Origin: a virus
Virus record (IMG/VR): IMGVR_UViG_3300017744_000175
Location: 1-22,850 of that record
Strand: one strand, 5' to 3'
Length of the DNA stretch: 22,850 nucleotides
How positions within the stretch are numbered: position 1 is the first letter of the stretch; the number at the start of each line of letters is the position of its first letter. Position numbers and translations under genes: made by a program. Under the pieces are notes generated by a model. The model was not told where the DNA came from. It did no database searches and worked only from the letters and a program-made list of their open reading frames with translations. Shown here piece after piece: positions 1 through 7,839 of this stretch.

Positions 1-1
1 C

Positions 2-136
2 AACGCAGATTATGCGACTAAAAGAGTCAACGAGTACCCCAGCATAGAAGATCAATTAGATAAAATTTTTCACCAAGGTGTAGATGCTTGGAAAGCAGAT
101 ATACAGGCAATTAAGGATAAGCACCCTAAAGGATAA
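2..136 (+). CDS. 3' end of plus-strand phage protein, XkdW-like C-terminus (partial)
   Basis: An open frame runs in from the left edge and ends at TAA 134-136, giving 44 residues. They include the pattern YPSIEDQLDKI, then a Gly-Val-Asp-Ala-Trp-Lys stretch, then Ile-Lys-Asp-Lys at the end. From memory, this pattern is common at the C-termini of tail-associated or tail-fibre-assembly proteins of many phages (XkdW-type family). It is the only plus-strand gene seen and converges on the minus-strand replication block, with an intrinsic terminator directly downstream. The role (virion or tail) is inferred from that pattern and the opposite orientation. The start and most of the protein lie outside the window. 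Confidence 0.65.
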   Translation, partial: NADYATKRVNEYPSIEDQLDKIFHQGVDAWKADIQAIKDKHPKG

Positions 137-150
137 TATAACAAACAATA

Positions 151-176
151 AAAAACCCGCTATGAAGCGGGTTTTT
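151..176. terminator. Bidirectional intrinsic terminator between convergent blocks
   Basis: The perfect inverted repeat AAAAACCCGC / GCGGGTTTTT has a 6-nt loop (161-166) and runs of A and T on both sides, so it can terminate transcription in both directions. It separates the plus-strand virion gene from the minus-strand replication operon. The last codons of the 80-aa minus-strand gene lie in one arm, and its TAG stop (160-162) falls at the arm-loop junction. Confidence 0.93.
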
Positions 177-402
177 CGTCTGATGAATCTTCATCGGGCT
201 CAGTAAGAAGCTGTTTCAATCTAGCTGTATAACCTTCTCGGGCTAATACTAGTCTATCCATTTTTCTTCTTGCATCACTTTCATCTTGTGCTAAAGCATT
301 TAACTCTATCACGAAAGCTTTTTGCTGGTCAGTCATATCATTTATAAGATACTTCTCCCCATCTAATTCCAATACTGGTTCATTTTTTATTTCTTCTGTC
401 AT
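160..402 (-). CDS. Conserved small marine-phage protein (DUF6447-like), 80 aa
   Basis: This is an 80-residue acidic protein. Its N-terminal part reads Val-Leu-Glu-Leu-Asp-Gly-Glu-Lys-Tyr-Leu-Ile-Asn-Asp-Met, followed by a helix likely to form a coiled coil (about residues 25-65) and an acidic, Ser-rich tail. Small proteins with this 'LDGxKYxxxDM' opening are, as I recall, frequent in marine phages (DUF6447-like). That assignment is from memory and the function is unknown. The start overlaps the nrdB stop as ATGA (399-402), so translation is probably coupled. It is the last gene of the long P1 operon, and its stop codon lies inside the terminator hairpin. Confidence 0.75.
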   Translation of the reverse strand: MTEEIKNEPVLELDGEKYLINDMTDQQKAFVIELNALAQDESDARRKMDRLVLAREGYTARLKQLLTEPDEDSSDEKPAS

Positions 403-1361
403 TTGAATATATCCTGCCAGTTTCCTTGTGTACTCGCCTTAGCATACTCGGTAGCACGGTTTTCAAAAAAGTTGGTATGCTCAACTGCATTAACTTGCAT
501 ATCTATCCAAGGTAAAGGATTTTCTGTACTGTGAAATATTTTTTTCATTCCTATTCCCAGTAATCTTCTATCCGCAATATAACGAATATACTCCTTAACC
601 TCTTTTGCTGTCAACTCTGGCACATCTGCTTTATCAAAACAAATATCAATAAAGTTATCCTCTAACTCCACAGTTTTTTCAGCAGCACAATAGATTTCAT
701 ACTTTAATTTATCAGTCCATAACTCAGGGTTCTCTTGCATAAAAGTTCTAAATAGTTTTGACAAACCTTCTACATGTAATGATTCATCACGAATACTCCA
801 TGTTACTATCTGTCCCATTCCTTTCATTAAGTTATGTCTTGGATAATTTAGAAGTATAGCAAAACTACTAAATAGTTGTACTCCTTCTGTAAATGCGCTG
901 TATACAGCCATAGTTTTTGCTATATTAAATGGAGTTTTCATACTAAAGTCTTGTAAGTACTCATGTTTCTCCATCATAGCATTGATATCAAAAAACTCTT
1001 GGTACATATCATCAGATTTCCCCAAAGTTTCTAGCAGAAGAGAGTATGCTTCTTGATGAACTGCTTCCATTGCAGCATAGCTCACTAGCATCATTCTTAC
1101 TTCTGGTTGTTTAAATGTTGGTAGATAATGTTTAGCATATCCACAACATACATCAACATCAGCTTGGGTAAAAAACTTAAATATATTGTCTATAAGTGTT
1201 CTTTCTCCATCTGATAATTTTTCTCTATAGTCTTTTATATCGTCTTGTAATGGCACCTCTTCAGGTAGCCAATGCATTTGTTGTTGTTTTTTATAAAACT
1301 CAAATGCCCAAGGGTATACAAAAGGTTTATAGTATTCTCTTTCTTCTAATAATTGACTCAT
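399..1361 (-). CDS. nrdB: Class I ribonucleotide reductase, beta (radical) subunit
   Basis: NrdB holds the di-iron/tyrosyl radical cofactor and passes the radical to NrdA for reduction of ribonucleotides to dNTPs. In this 320-residue protein the ligand set is readable: Asp68, Glu99, His102 and radical Tyr106 (pattern ExxHxxxY), then Glu159, Glu193 and His196. The spacing matches E. coli Asp84, Glu115, His118, Tyr122, Glu204, Glu238 and His241. I chose the ATG at 1361, not one 8 codons upstream, because it has a GAGGGG Shine-Dalgarno and lies two bases after the nrdA stop. That Shine-Dalgarno is made from the last two nrdA codons, so the subunits are probably co-translated. No NrdI or glutaredoxin gene is seen nearby. 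The length is somewhat short for the family, but no key residue is missing. Confidence 0.95.
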   Translation of the reverse strand: MSQLLEEREYYKPFVYPWAFEFYKKQQQMHWLPEEVPLQDDIKDYREKLSDGERTLIDNIFKFFTQADVDVCCGYAKHYLPTFKQPEVRMMLVSYAAMEAVHQEAYSLLLETLGKSDDMYQEFFDINAMMEKHEYLQDFSMKTPFNIAKTMAVYSAFTEGVQLFSSFAILLNYPRHNLMKGMGQIVTWSIRDESLHVEGLSKLFRTFMQENPELWTDKLKYEIYCAAEKTVELEDNFIDICFDKADVPELTAKEVKEYIRYIADRRLLGIGMKKIFHSTENPLPWIDMQVNAVEHTNFFENRATEYAKASTQGNWQDIFK

Positions 1362-1363
1362 AG

Positions 1364-3130
1364 TTACCCCTCGCAACTCAAACAATCTTCTTGTTCAAAG
1401 ATTATTTCTCTCTTTACCTGTGAAGAGACATTATCAGCACGGCTGATAGCTTCACTTCTTAGATAGTATAATGTTTTTAAATTTTTAGCCCATGCTAACA
1501 TATGTACATTGTGTAGATCACCTTTATTTACATCTGGTGGGAAAAACAAGTTTACACTCTGAGATTGACAAATAAACTCCTGTCTCATAGAAGCATGTTC
1601 TATAATCCAAGATTGGTTTATTTCTACAGCAGTCTTAAATACTTCTTTTTCATCGTCTGTAAGAACATCAAGATGTTGTACACTACCTTTATTTGCTACT
1701 ATGCTTTTCCAAGTTTTATCATCATTTGAGTTATACTCATTTAGTACTTTTTCTAGGTACTTATTTTTATGTAGATGAGATCCAGACTTTGTTTTCTGTG
1801 TAAAAGCATTTGCCCTAAAAGGTTCTATACTAGGTGATGTATTACCACATATAATAGAACTACTCGCGTTTGGAGCAATTGCTAGTAAATGTGCATTTCT
1901 TACTTTGCATGAATCATCATCAGGGCAAGCACCTTTTTCTACAGCAAGCTTGTGTGTAGTTTCTACAGCTCCGTCTTTAATATGCCTAAACATTTTCATA
2001 TTCATAGCTGTTGCATACATTCCTTCAAAAGACAAGTTGTTTTTCTGTAAGTATGCATGAAATCCCATAGCACCTAGTCCAATACTTCTTTCTCTCATTG
2101 CACTAAATTTAGCTTTTTCAAGAGAGTCAGGAGCATTTTTAATAAATACAGTCAAAACATTATCTAACATTCGTACTAAGTCTGGTATAAATGCTGGTAT
2201 CTTAGACCATTCATCAAAGTGTTCTAGATTCACACTAGATAAACAACATACTGCTGTACGCTCTTCGTCTGTTGCAAGAGTAATTTCAGAGCAAAGATTA
2301 CTATGATTAACTCTTAGTCCTTTTTTCTTTTGAAAGTCTGGTAGTCCTTCTTGTACTGCATCTTCAAACATGAGATAAGGTTCTCCTGTTTCCATACGGT
2401 TCTGTAGTAATTTTACCCACAATGTTCGTGCAGATACTACTTTTTTAACTTGCTGAGTATGAGGATCAATAAGCTCCCAACTATCATCAAAGTCAAGTTC
2501 TTTTGTAGCTTTATAGATTATTTCCATAAAGGTATCTGGTATAACTACTCCATGATGTAAGTTTGTACACTTACGGTTAACATCTCCACCTGTCGGCTTA
2601 CGAATGTCTAAAAATTCTTCTATTTCTGGATGACTCATATGGAGGTACGAAGCATAGCTTCCCCTACGAGTTACGCCCTGTGAAAAAGCTAACATTTCTG
2701 CGTCTACTACTTTCATAAAAGGTATAACTCCTGTACTTTCAGAGCCTTTTGATGTCTTTGTTCCTTGTGCTCGAATAGAACTCCAAGAACCACCTATACC
2801 ACCCCCAAAAGAAGATAAATAGGCATTCTCTGTGTAATGCTCTGTGATACCTTCTCTGCTGTCGTCTACATAGTTTAAAAAACAACTAATAGGTAGACCT
2901 CTTTGTGTGCCACCGTTTGATAATAATGGTGTGGCAAACATAAACCACTGCTTACTAACATAGTCATACAATCTCTGTGCATGAGCTTCGTCATCAGCAA
3001 AAGCTTCTGCAGCACGTGCAAAAGCTTCTTGTGGTGATTTTTCATCACCTACCATATATCTTTCTTCCAAAGTTCTCAAACTGAACTCGTCTAGCAAAGA
3101 ATCCTTGCTATAATCAATCTCTAACTTCAT
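1364..3130 (-). CDS. nrdA: Class I ribonucleotide reductase, alpha (catalytic) subunit, no ATP-cone
   Basis: NrdA reduces ribonucleoside diphosphates using the radical from NrdB. It has 588 residues against about 760 for E. coli NrdA, yet the catalytic residues are present: Cys83 and Cys295 (redox pair), the Asn278-x-Cys280-x-Glu282 active-site loop, the Tyr-Tyr radical relay in 'KTLYY', and a C-terminal Cys583-x2-Cys586 thiol shuttle. The shortening is at the N-terminus, where the ATP-cone (overall activity site) would be, so dATP feedback control is probably absent. The start ATG has AGGAG 7 nt upstream and overlaps the exonuclease gene by 17 bp. It belongs to the P1 operon with nrdB immediately downstream. 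Confidence 0.95.
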   Translation of the reverse strand: MKLEIDYSKDSLLDEFSLRTLEERYMVGDEKSPQEAFARAAEAFADDEAHAQRLYDYVSKQWFMFATPLLSNGGTQRGLPISCFLNYVDDSREGITEHYTENAYLSSFGGGIGGSWSSIRAQGTKTSKGSESTGVIPFMKVVDAEMLAFSQGVTRRGSYASYLHMSHPEIEEFLDIRKPTGGDVNRKCTNLHHGVVIPDTFMEIIYKATKELDFDDSWELIDPHTQQVKKVVSARTLWVKLLQNRMETGEPYLMFEDAVQEGLPDFQKKKGLRVNHSNLCSEITLATDEERTAVCCLSSVNLEHFDEWSKIPAFIPDLVRMLDNVLTVFIKNAPDSLEKAKFSAMRERSIGLGAMGFHAYLQKNNLSFEGMYATAMNMKMFRHIKDGAVETTHKLAVEKGACPDDDSCKVRNAHLLAIAPNASSSIICGNTSPSIEPFRANAFTQKTKSGSHLHKNKYLEKVLNEYNSNDDKTWKSIVANKGSVQHLDVLTDDEKEVFKTAVEINQSWIIEHASMRQEFICQSQSVNLFFPPDVNKGDLHNVHMLAWAKNLKTLYYLRSEAISRADNVSSQVKREIIFEQEDCLSCEG

Positions 3131-3977
3131 TTAAATACTCCTGTATTTGTGAGGACAAGTCCTCTAAGTTCATGTCTGCTTCGATTAATGCCTGTTCTGA
3201 GTAACTCTCTAAATCCATGAGTTCAGCATTAAGTAATAATCTATCTGCGTTTTCATTAAGAGACTGTATAAACTTATACTTGCTGTCTATTGGACAGGCA
3301 TTGTATATATCAAATAAGTCTCCGTACTGTTCTATAAGAGATACTGCTCTCTTAGGGCCGATACCTACGATACCAGGAACATTATCTCCTGTATCACCAG
3401 CTAGACATTTGAGCGTTAGATATTTATCTGGCTCTACATCATAGTGGTCTTCCCAGTTATCCAAAGTAATCTCTTTTCTAGTTACTGTACTAAATCTAGA
3501 TACTTTATCTTGTATAAGTAAATCCCAGTCTTTATCTGATGATATCAACCAAATTTCATCTATACCAAATTCTTCTTTTTTTGCTACTATCCAAGCTGCT
3601 AAATCATCAGCTTCTAGTCCTTTTTGTTTTATAGTTAGGTGTCCTTTCTTTCCTAACTGTGTAAAAGCATTACCAAACTCACCCATAAACTGGGCAAACT
3701 CTGCTTTTTCTTGCTCTGTTTGTTGAGCATACTTTTCTGCCCGATTGCCTTTATAATCGGGTGCTAATCTTTTTCTGTAGGTACTGCCACCATCAGCAAG
3801 TATTATAATGTTTCCACAGTTATAAGACTTTGCTAGACTTTCTACGGTTCTTACATAGTCATGTTTGAATTCAAGTTGTCGTGAGTGTTTCCACCGAAAC
3901 GCAACGTTGAGCCCATCAACTATAAGTAAGTTCCCATTCTGGATCTGGTTCCCAAGGCTTGAGAAGGTTGTTGCCAT
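3114..3977 (-). CDS. 5'-3' exonuclease / flap endonuclease (T5 D15 and T7 gp6 type)
   Basis: This 287-residue FEN-superfamily nuclease would remove RNA primers and flaps and degrade DNA from 5' ends. Metal-binding acidic residues are visible in order: Asp21 in 'VDGLN', Asp62 in the ADGG motif followed by the conserved 'YRKRLAPDYKGNR' arch, Glu122/Asp124/Asp125 in LEADD, Asp148 and Asp150 in SSDKDWD, and Asp195 and Asp198 in the GDTGDN motif. The last is followed by a helix-hairpin-helix (GIVGIGPKRA) that grips duplex DNA. The only usable start (ATG 3977) lies 62 bp inside the upstream nuclease gene and puts about 15 extra residues before the usual N-terminus (NLLIVDG). No strong Shine-Dalgarno is seen, so coupled translation is likely. 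Confidence 0.93.
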   Translation of the reverse strand: MATTFSSLGNQIQNGNLLIVDGLNVAFRWKHSRQLEFKHDYVRTVESLAKSYNCGNIIILADGGSTYRKRLAPDYKGNRAEKYAQQTEQEKAEFAQFMGEFGNAFTQLGKKGHLTIKQKGLEADDLAAWIVAKKEEFGIDEIWLISSDKDWDLLIQDKVSRFSTVTRKEITLDNWEDHYDVEPDKYLTLKCLAGDTGDNVPGIVGIGPKRAVSLIEQYGDLFDIYNACPIDSKYKFIQSLNENADRLLLNAELMDLESYSEQALIEADMNLEDLSSQIQEYLNEVRD

Positions 3978-4407
3978 TTGTAAATTCTATTCTTTCGTTT
4001 TCTAGCCACTTTTCTGCGTTCATTATATATGCACCGAGCCAGTTTATGTACATATATCTTTTTTCTTTTATTGGTTCTCTTGTTGTTGCAACATACCAAT
4101 TTGCGTAATTCTGTTTCATAAATAACAGAGGCTCTTGTTCCATTAACTGAGCCTGATCTATTGCTTTATTCCACCACACTACAAAATTATTACTTTTTTG
4201 AGTAAATATTTTATGTGAGAAACCCATATCCTTATAGTGTTTTACTTCCATAAGAAATAGATTATGTTTGTGTTCAACATACAAGTCTCCTTTAATTTTA
4301 CCACTACCACTTCCTGGTGTTTGAATAAAATTTAGATTAGTATGTCTCTTGAGCATTGCTGCTACTTCTTTTTCTGCTTTTGTTCCTTTTTGTCTTGCGT
4401 TTACCAT
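3916..4407 (-). CDS. PDDEXK-fold nuclease, Holliday junction resolvase-like
   Basis: This is a 163-residue protein with an archaeal-resolvase-like nuclease core: Glu12 in 'GTKAEKE', the glycine-rich 'TPGSGSGKIKGD' leading to Asp41, and Glu54-x-Lys56 in 'MEVKHYK'. This E..D..ExK layout is the PDDEXK catalytic set. In the family such enzymes cut branched DNA or act as recombination endonucleases. The branched-DNA role here is inferred from the neighbours (gp46/47, flap exonuclease). The ATG at 4407 keeps Glu12, which the next Met would lose. It lies inside the zinc-ribbon mini-gene and lacks a clear Shine-Dalgarno, so it is probably translated by coupling. Its end overlaps the exonuclease gene by 62 bp. 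Confidence 0.8.
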   Translation of the reverse strand: MVNARQKGTKAEKEVAAMLKRHTNLNFIQTPGSGSGKIKGDLYVEHKHNLFLMEVKHYKDMGFSHKIFTQKSNNFVVWWNKAIDQAQLMEQEPLLFMKQNYANWYVATTREPIKEKRYMYINWLGAYIMNAEKWLENERIEFTNGNNLLKPWEPDPEWELTYS

Positions 4408-4495
4408 ATTTTTTACAATCAGTGCAGGTTGAACCTACGGGTATAAAGAATGTACGCTTAAGTACTGGACATTCGTGTTTAACGAATGTATCCAC
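4337..4495 (-). CDS. 52-aa zinc-ribbon-like mini-protein
   Basis: A 52-codon frame starts at GTG 4495, sharing one base with the gp46-like gene's TAG stop (TAGTG), and ends at TAA 4337-4339. The protein has a His7-x-Cys9-Pro motif, about 14 residues, then Cys24-x2-Cys27, which could bind one zinc. A very basic Lys/Arg-rich stretch (about residues 28-43) follows and could contact nucleic acid. It fills the gap between the gp46-like gene and the nuclease gene and overlaps the latter by 71 bp in another frame. The same TAGTG start arrangement is used by the GIY-YIG gene at 18607, which supports the GTG start. Function unknown. The overlap with a real gene keeps confidence moderate. Confidence 0.6.
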   Translation of the reverse strand: MDTFVKHECPVLKRTFFIPVGSTCTDCKKYGKRKTKRNKSRKRSSSNAQETY

Positions 4496-6285
4496 TACTC
4501 AAGCCTACTTATATTGTCCTCTTTTATTACTTCTATCTTTGCTAGAAGTGGATGAGTCCAGCCGTGAGAAACTAAATATGTATTTAGTTCTTCTCCAAGC
4601 AATATTTCTACTAGCTTCTCTTTGCCCTCTTCGTCAAGTACACTTATTATCTCATCGAGAAATAGTGTGTTGATACGAGAACTCGAAATGCTACTCATTA
4701 GCTTTCGTATTGCTAGTAGTGTCGCAGTATTTACTCTTGCAAGTTCACCACTTGAAAGTGCTAGAATATCTACTACTTTTGCGTTATCTGTAATCTCTAC
4801 ATTTAACTTGTCGTTTGTAACTACAAACTCTAAACTGAATCTACCTTCAGAAAGTTCTGCAAGGTAGTCGTTTGTTATTTCTTCTAGGTCTTTTACTAGA
4901 TTTTCAATCTTATAGGCTAACAATCCGTTTGTGGAGAAAGCTTTCTTAAGTATCTCTAAGTGTGTTGCTTTCTCTTCTACTTGACCCAATGCCGCGACAA
5001 TTTCTTCCAACTCATTCTCGAAACCCTCCGTTTGTTCGTTAATGATAGAGAGGCGAGTATTGTGGCGTTCTGCCACTAAGTTACTCGCACTTACATCTTC
5101 TATATCCTTGCGGACATTTGAGATGCGGGAAGAAAGTTCGTCAATTTGGGAAGACAGGTCATCTCCGTCTAAAATTTGAGAAGGTAGACTACTGTCCCAA
5201 TCTCGAATACAACTTTCGTATTCTCGTTGTTGATTGTTTCGAATTATAACTTTTTTGTTATTTTCGTTTCCTCTCTCAAGTTCTTCTTCTATGTCCTCTT
5301 CTACATCTACACCATGTGTAATCGTACGTACATAGCCCATGCGAATTTCTTCCATCTTGTCCCAATCTATTTCTTGCTCACAAGTTGGACATTGTCCTTC
5401 AAGTTCCGAGATCTTTTCCAAATGCGCTTGAGCATCAGATAATTGTGCACGAATAGTGCCAAGTTTCTGCAGCTTAGCGTCAAGGTTAATTTCCTCACCC
5501 TTGAATAATCTATGCTCACTTGATTCAAGTTCGTCAAGTTGTTCTTTCACAAAATTATTATCTATAATTTTTTTATTTTTTTCTGAGATTTTTTCAAAAT
5601 CGCTTCGTAATCTCTGTAAAGTATCTTCGTCATTTTGTGAGAATTTTGGCAGATTTAATATAGGAAGTATATCCATACTCTCCAATTTATTTTCATCTAA
5701 CCATTTCACTATTGTGTCGGTCTTACTGTTGAGGCTATTCACTTCAAATGAAATCTCTCTTGCAGCTTCTTTGAATATATCAAAGAACTCTACATATTCT
5801 TCTAGCTTTAAAAGATCAATGAGAAACTTTTTTCTGTTTGTATCTGTCGCAGTTAGAAACTGTAGTGATGTATTCGTGTTCTGATACACGAGTTGAGTAA
5901 AAGTTTTAAAATCTAATCCAAGTAATTCTTGGACTGTTTTGTAAGTATTTGTAGCTGTGTGGCTAGAAATATCTTCTCCATTCTTATAGAGTTTACACTT
6001 TATACTTGCTTTACGAGTTACATCTATCTCGTACTCATTTTCGTCTACTGAGAAAACTATGTTAATCCAGTAACCTTCGTTTACAAACCTGTTTTGGATT
6101 TCTTGTTTTTTAATGCCTTTCGAGTTCTTATTAAATAATACTTCTTCGATAATAAGTGGTATGGAAGACTTACCTTGTCCATTTGTCCCAACGAGTTGGG
6201 TAAGGTTGCTATCATGAAGGTTAAGAGAATTGTCTTTGCCATAACTAAAGCAATTATCCCAGCGTAGCGTCTTTAGAGTAATCAT
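4495..6285 (-). CDS. Recombination endonuclease subunit, T4 gp46 / SbcC / Rad50-like ATPase
   Basis: This 596-residue SMC-like ATPase partners the gp47-like nuclease in processing DNA ends. Domains in order: Walker A GTNGQGKSS (residues 33-41), coiled-coil arms (about 170-450) interrupted by a zinc hook CPTC (about 299-302), the ABC signature LSSGE, Walker B ending in 'LFLDE', the D-loop 'SVLD' and a final His loop 'YLVSHG'. The length is close to T4 gp46 (about 560) and far below bacterial SbcC (over 1000), so the coils are short, as in phages. The ATG at 6285 is preceded by a G-rich Shine-Dalgarno (GGGGGTG) and lies 32 bp inside the gp47-like gene, which suggests coupled translation of the complex. 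Confidence 0.95.
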   Translation of the reverse strand: MITLKTLRWDNCFSYGKDNSLNLHDSNLTQLVGTNGQGKSSIPLIIEEVLFNKNSKGIKKQEIQNRFVNEGYWINIVFSVDENEYEIDVTRKASIKCKLYKNGEDISSHTATNTYKTVQELLGLDFKTFTQLVYQNTNTSLQFLTATDTNRKKFLIDLLKLEEYVEFFDIFKEAAREISFEVNSLNSKTDTIVKWLDENKLESMDILPILNLPKFSQNDEDTLQRLRSDFEKISEKNKKIIDNNFVKEQLDELESSEHRLFKGEEINLDAKLQKLGTIRAQLSDAQAHLEKISELEGQCPTCEQEIDWDKMEEIRMGYVRTITHGVDVEEDIEEELERGNENNKKVIIRNNQQREYESCIRDWDSSLPSQILDGDDLSSQIDELSSRISNVRKDIEDVSASNLVAERHNTRLSIINEQTEGFENELEEIVAALGQVEEKATHLEILKKAFSTNGLLAYKIENLVKDLEEITNDYLAELSEGRFSLEFVVTNDKLNVEITDNAKVVDILALSSGELARVNTATLLAIRKLMSSISSSRINTLFLDEIISVLDEEGKEKLVEILLGEELNTYLVSHGWTHPLLAKIEVIKEDNISRLE

Positions 6286-7201
6286 TAAACACCCCCATAA
6301 TTTGTTTTATTTTGTCATCTGTTAAATTAAGTATAGCACTCATGTACTCTACTAGTTCTTCCTCTATTGTCAAATCCTTTAGGTTAAGAGTAGCCTCTGA
6401 ACTTCTCTTGACTACTTTCTTGTCGAGAAGCTCAGAGTTTTTAACATTTGCTAAATCAGCTACGTCTCCTTCAATCTCATAAATGGTGTGATGAAATTCT
6501 GAAGCTATCATGTCGTCTGGGTTATCTACAGTCTTCCGAAGAAGTTGTGGTAAATCAAACTCATGCCATGTCCAGTCATACAAGTTATCAATTATAAGAT
6601 ATCCTGTTTTAACTACATCTCTGTGAAAAGATGTAGTCATGGGAGAGCCTGGATAAACAATGTTTCTCTGCGTATTGGAGTGGCTATGTAGGTCACCCGC
6701 GTATACTACAGGAAAAGCATTGAATCGTTCAAGGTCTACCTCAGGAGTTACATGAGGAGGTATCTCACCCCTCACATGCGTATATAAAGGTTTGTTAGGA
6801 TTGCATTTTTCTATAGCACCTTTTTTGTGCAAGTCTGCGTAGGGTAGTATTGTACCCCACTCATACTCTTTAGTTTCATCTACAATCTCAACTAGAGGGT
6901 TTACATCAGAGGTGGCTCTCTTTAAATTAGAAAAGAAAGTCTTATTCTTTTTAGTAGCTTCATGGTTACCATCATAAATGATAGTAGGAATTGTAATATC
7001 TTTAATAAAATCAAAGTATACTGTTAGTTCGTCCATTGAAGGAACTCTGTCAAATAAGTCTCCGCCTATAATATGCAGAGTTACTTCTTTCTCTAAGCTA
7101 TGAATTGTCTCAAAGAATAAATCGTATCTTGCACAAGCCCAAGGCATGGGTACATTCTTTTGTCCCAACTTAAGATGCCAGTCTGCTGTAAATAAAATCA
7201 T
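6254..7201 (-). CDS. Recombination endonuclease subunit, T4 gp47 / SbcD / Mre11-like nuclease
   Basis: This 315-residue calcineurin-type metallophosphoesterase is the nuclease half of the gp46/47 pair. Two-metal-site motifs are in the usual order: Asp7-x-His9 (ADWHL), Asp48 in GGDLFD, Asn79-His80-Glu81 (DGNHE), a later conserved His, and 'AGDLHSH' followed by 'VYPGSPM'. The family resects double-strand ends for recombination-dependent replication and host-DNA degradation. It starts one base after the ssDNA-binding protein gene's TAG stop. The nearest GGAG is about 17 nt upstream, so translation is probably coupled. Its C-terminal coding region overlaps the gp46-like start. Confidence 0.94.
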   Translation of the reverse strand: MILFTADWHLKLGQKNVPMPWACARYDLFFETIHSLEKEVTLHIIGGDLFDRVPSMDELTVYFDFIKDITIPTIIYDGNHEATKKNKTFFSNLKRATSDVNPLVEIVDETKEYEWGTILPYADLHKKGAIEKCNPNKPLYTHVRGEIPPHVTPEVDLERFNAFPVVYAGDLHSHSNTQRNIVYPGSPMTTSFHRDVVKTGYLIIDNLYDWTWHEFDLPQLLRKTVDNPDDMIASEFHHTIYEIEGDVADLANVKNSELLDKKVVKRSSEATLNLKDLTIEEELVEYMSAILNLTDDKIKQIMGVFNDYSKDATLG

Positions 7202-7202
7202 A

Positions 7203-7838
7203 CTACGAAATACTGAACTCCGAGTCTACGTCAGAGGGGGCTTCCGCTCCATCAGCAGGTTGAGTTACTCTTTGCAGTAGCTCTAATTGAGCATCTGCTG
7301 TTGGTCTCGCAAGTACGTCATCCATTGAACGCAAGTCAGCAATAGAAGCCAGCTCTTGTTCATTTAGAGGTCTTGGTTTGCACTTAAGTGCTTGGAGCCT
7401 ATACTCTACATTAAAAGCCATAGGTCCAGTTTTAACTCTTTGGAAGAAAACATCCCACCCTGTTTCAGGGTCAGTAGGATCGCCTAAGTCTTCTGCGGCA
7501 ACCATTATTTGTTCCATGAGTTTCTTTTTTAGATTAACAACTTTAACGTTGCCATCTGCTGGGTCAATAGCTTGAATAGCGTATGCCCAACCACATTTTA
7601 AGTCAGGAAAGAAAGACCTTACATGGTCTGTATCCTTGTTATTAAATGTTTCTGTGTTACGGTCGAAAGCAAGACATTCCATAGGAATATTTTTGCCGTT
7701 CTCACCTTTGATCCAGTAAACATACCTCGGAAGTATGTCGCCTACTAGTCTGAAGACGTTGTCTCCTTCTTTGTAAGTGTACTGATCTATTGAGGATTTT
7801 TTTGCACTCCCCTGTGCTTGATTAAATTTTAATGCCAT
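7203..7838 (-). CDS. Single-stranded DNA-binding protein (gp32-like)
   Basis: This 211-residue protein has a Lys-rich N-terminal segment, a central beta-rich core (about residues 20-170, with an OB-type look: 'NVFRLVGDILPRYVYW', 'CLAFDR', 'CGWAYAIQAID') and an acidic disordered tail ending Asp-Val-Asp-Ser-Glu-Phe-Ser-Ile-Ser. An OB core plus an acidic tail is typical of replication SSBs (T4 gp32, T7 gp2.5), where the tail recruits partners. No zinc-finger cysteine set like that of T4 gp32 is evident. I chose the ATG at 7838, not an in-frame ATG 10 codons upstream, because it has GGAGAA at the right spacing and follows the previous gene's TAA by one base. Its place just before gp47/46 fits recombination and replication. 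Confidence 0.8.
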   Translation of the reverse strand: MALKFNQAQGSAKKSSIDQYTYKEGDNVFRLVGDILPRYVYWIKGENGKNIPMECLAFDRNTETFNNKDTDHVRSFFPDLKCGWAYAIQAIDPADGNVKVVNLKKKLMEQIMVAAEDLGDPTDPETGWDVFFQRVKTGPMAFNVEYRLQALKCKPRPLNEQELASIADLRSMDDVLARPTADAQLELLQRVTQPADGAEAPSDVDSEFSIS

Positions 7839-7839
7839 T

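Noticed and set aside
1364-3130. NrdA as a truncated or broken gene because of its 588-aa length
   Set aside because: All catalytic cysteines, the Asn/Glu loop, the Tyr pair and the C-terminal thiols are present; only the N-terminal ATP-cone is missing.
5456-5884. Plus-strand 142-codon frame opposite the gp46-like gene
   Set aside because: It is antisense to coiled-coil coding sequence, low complexity (Ser/Phe/Leu-rich), and has no Shine-Dalgarno or family motif.
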